6,938 nucleotides of DNA from Pseudomonadota bacterium. Lineage in GTDB: Bacteria > Pseudomonadota > Alphaproteobacteria > Rhizobiales > Hyphomicrobiaceae. The stretch lies in assembly GCA_021813195.1 (NCBI GenBank), contig JAKALI010000217.1, positions 1 to 6,938 of the forward strand, written 5' to 3'. Of this stretch, positions 6,178 to 6,938 are shown in pieces. Below the pieces are notes generated by a model. It had not been told where the DNA came from. It searched no databases and saw only the letters and a list, made by a program, of their open reading frames with translations. The translations under genes and the position numbers were made by a program. Numbering within the stretch: the stretch's first letter is position 1; each line of letters begins with the position of its first letter.

Positions 6178-6938
6178 ATGGACACGCTACTCAACATTCG
6201 GGCCTTTCTGGCTACGGCCCGGGCCGGCAGTCTTTCCGGTGCGGCCCGTCAGCTGGGGCTCGCCCCGTCGGTGATCGTCAAGCGCGTGAACCGGCTGGAA
6301 GACGAAATGCGCGCGCAGCTCTTCATCCGGTCTACCCGAAAACTCGAACTCACGGAGACGGGCGAGCGCTATGTGACACGGTTTCAAGCGATCGTGAGCG
6401 ACGTCGACGATGCGCTGAGCGGCGCGAAGGCGCCATCAGGGCAAGTCGAAGGCCATCTCCGCATCAAATGCCCCACAACCCTGACCATCCTCCATTTTGG
6501 AGACATCTTGAGCGATTTCCAGATGGCCTATCCGAATGTCAGCATGGACATCGTGCTGCTGGATCGGTCTGTTAATCCGGTCGAGGAAGGTTTTGATGTT
6601 GCTTTCGGGGCGCTTCCCGCATCCTTCTCCAACGTCGTCGACGAGCCCCTGTGTCTCTATCCGCGCGTCCTTTGCGCCGCTCCATCCTATTTGGCGCGCC
6701 GGGGCGAGGCCAAGCATCCCCGAGACCTTGTTGAACACGACTGCCTCGTCTTCACTGCCACCGGCCTGAGCTGGTCATTTGACAGCCCTCGGGGCGCGAT
6801 CGGGGTCGAAAACCACTCGCGCTTCAGCACCAATGACACCCAAGTGCTGCACGGCGCGGCGTTGAAAGGTTTGGGCATCGCGATGATCGGGCGCTACATC
6901 GCGCGAAAATCGCTGGAGAGCGGCTTGCTCGTGCCTCT
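6178..6938 (+). CDS. LysR-type transcriptional regulator (3' end outside window)
   Basis: Translated by hand from the ATG at 6178, this frame stays open for 253 codons to the window edge. The N-terminus is a winged helix-turn-helix of the LysR family: MDTLLNIRAFLATARAGSLS, then SGAARQLGLAPSVIVKRVNRLE (about 20-41) as the recognition segment, and ETGERY at 60-65. A linker helix leads into the effector-binding domain, which begins around GHLRIKCPTTL (about 91). The stretches DVAFGALP, PRVLCAAPSYLARRG and, near the edge, GLGIAMIGRYIARKSLESG fit LysR substrate-binding domains of about 300 residues, so roughly 45 residues are missing. An in-frame ATG at 6055 would add 41 residues and run through the palindrome; I rejected it because family members start right at the MDTLLNIRAF-like segment. 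It likely controls the divergent receptor, and perhaps the downstream operon, in response to a pathway compound. Confidence 0.9.
   Translation, partial: MDTLLNIRAFLATARAGSLSGAARQLGLAPSVIVKRVNRLEDEMRAQLFIRSTRKLELTETGERYVTRFQAIVSDVDDALSGAKAPSGQVEGHLRIKCPTTLTILHFGDILSDFQMAYPNVSMDIVLLDRSVNPVEEGFDVAFGALPASFSNVVDEPLCLYPRVLCAAPSYLARRGEAKHPRDLVEHDCLVFTATGLSWSFDSPRGAIGVENHSRFSTNDTQVLHGAALKGLGIAMIGRYIARKSLESGLLVP

Noticed and set aside
1..6938. Search by eye for tRNA or rRNA genes, CRISPR repeats, insertion-sequence ends and long direct repeats
   Set aside because: None seen. The window is fully explained by dense protein genes and two short intergenic regions; the chimeric ORF shows no mobile-element signature at its junction.

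Overview
The window looks like part of an alpha-proteobacterial genome, most likely a sphingomonad or relative. The evidence is moderately high GC, a long TonB-dependent receptor of the type sphingomonads carry in large families (EEVVVTA box, GKNTEGGA plug motif), and a compact catabolic operon beside a LysR regulator. The taxonomic call is inference from protein style, not from a marker gene. Everything except the LysR gene is on the minus strand.

Layout from right to left, following minus-strand transcription. A LysR-type regulator (6178 to the right edge, + strand, 3' end missing) is divergent from a TonB-dependent outer-membrane receptor (5861-3492, minus). The 316-base region between them holds a perfect 19-base palindrome with T-N11-A geometry (6082-6100) and two adjacent small hairpins in the receptor leader. 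The receptor gene ends at a strong hairpin followed by a T-rich tract (3413-3466), a likely intrinsic terminator. Next come an FAD-dependent oxidoreductase (3371-2058), the large catalytic subunit of an aconitase X enzyme (2032-746), its small swivel subunit (749-327, ATGA overlap) and an overlapping GTG-started ORF that runs off the left edge (334-1).

These genes read as a substrate-specific uptake and catabolic locus: outer-membrane import by the receptor, dehydration of a hydroxylated acid by two-subunit AcnX, an FAD-dependent redox step, inner-membrane transport by an MFS protein, and control by LysR. The substrate cannot be read from the sequence. Characterised bacterial AcnX enzymes act on cis-3-hydroxy-L-proline, but none of the usual hydroxyproline partner genes (proline racemase/epimerase, pyrroline-2-carboxylate reductase) is in view.

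The most unusual feature is the leftmost ORF. Its first ~70 codons are the N-terminus of an MFS transporter of the aromatic-acid symporter type. Without a frame break it then becomes the C-terminal part of a mannonate/galactonate-dehydratase-like enolase-superfamily enzyme. This looks like an in-frame deletion fusion of two neighbouring genes, or an assembly artefact with the same effect.
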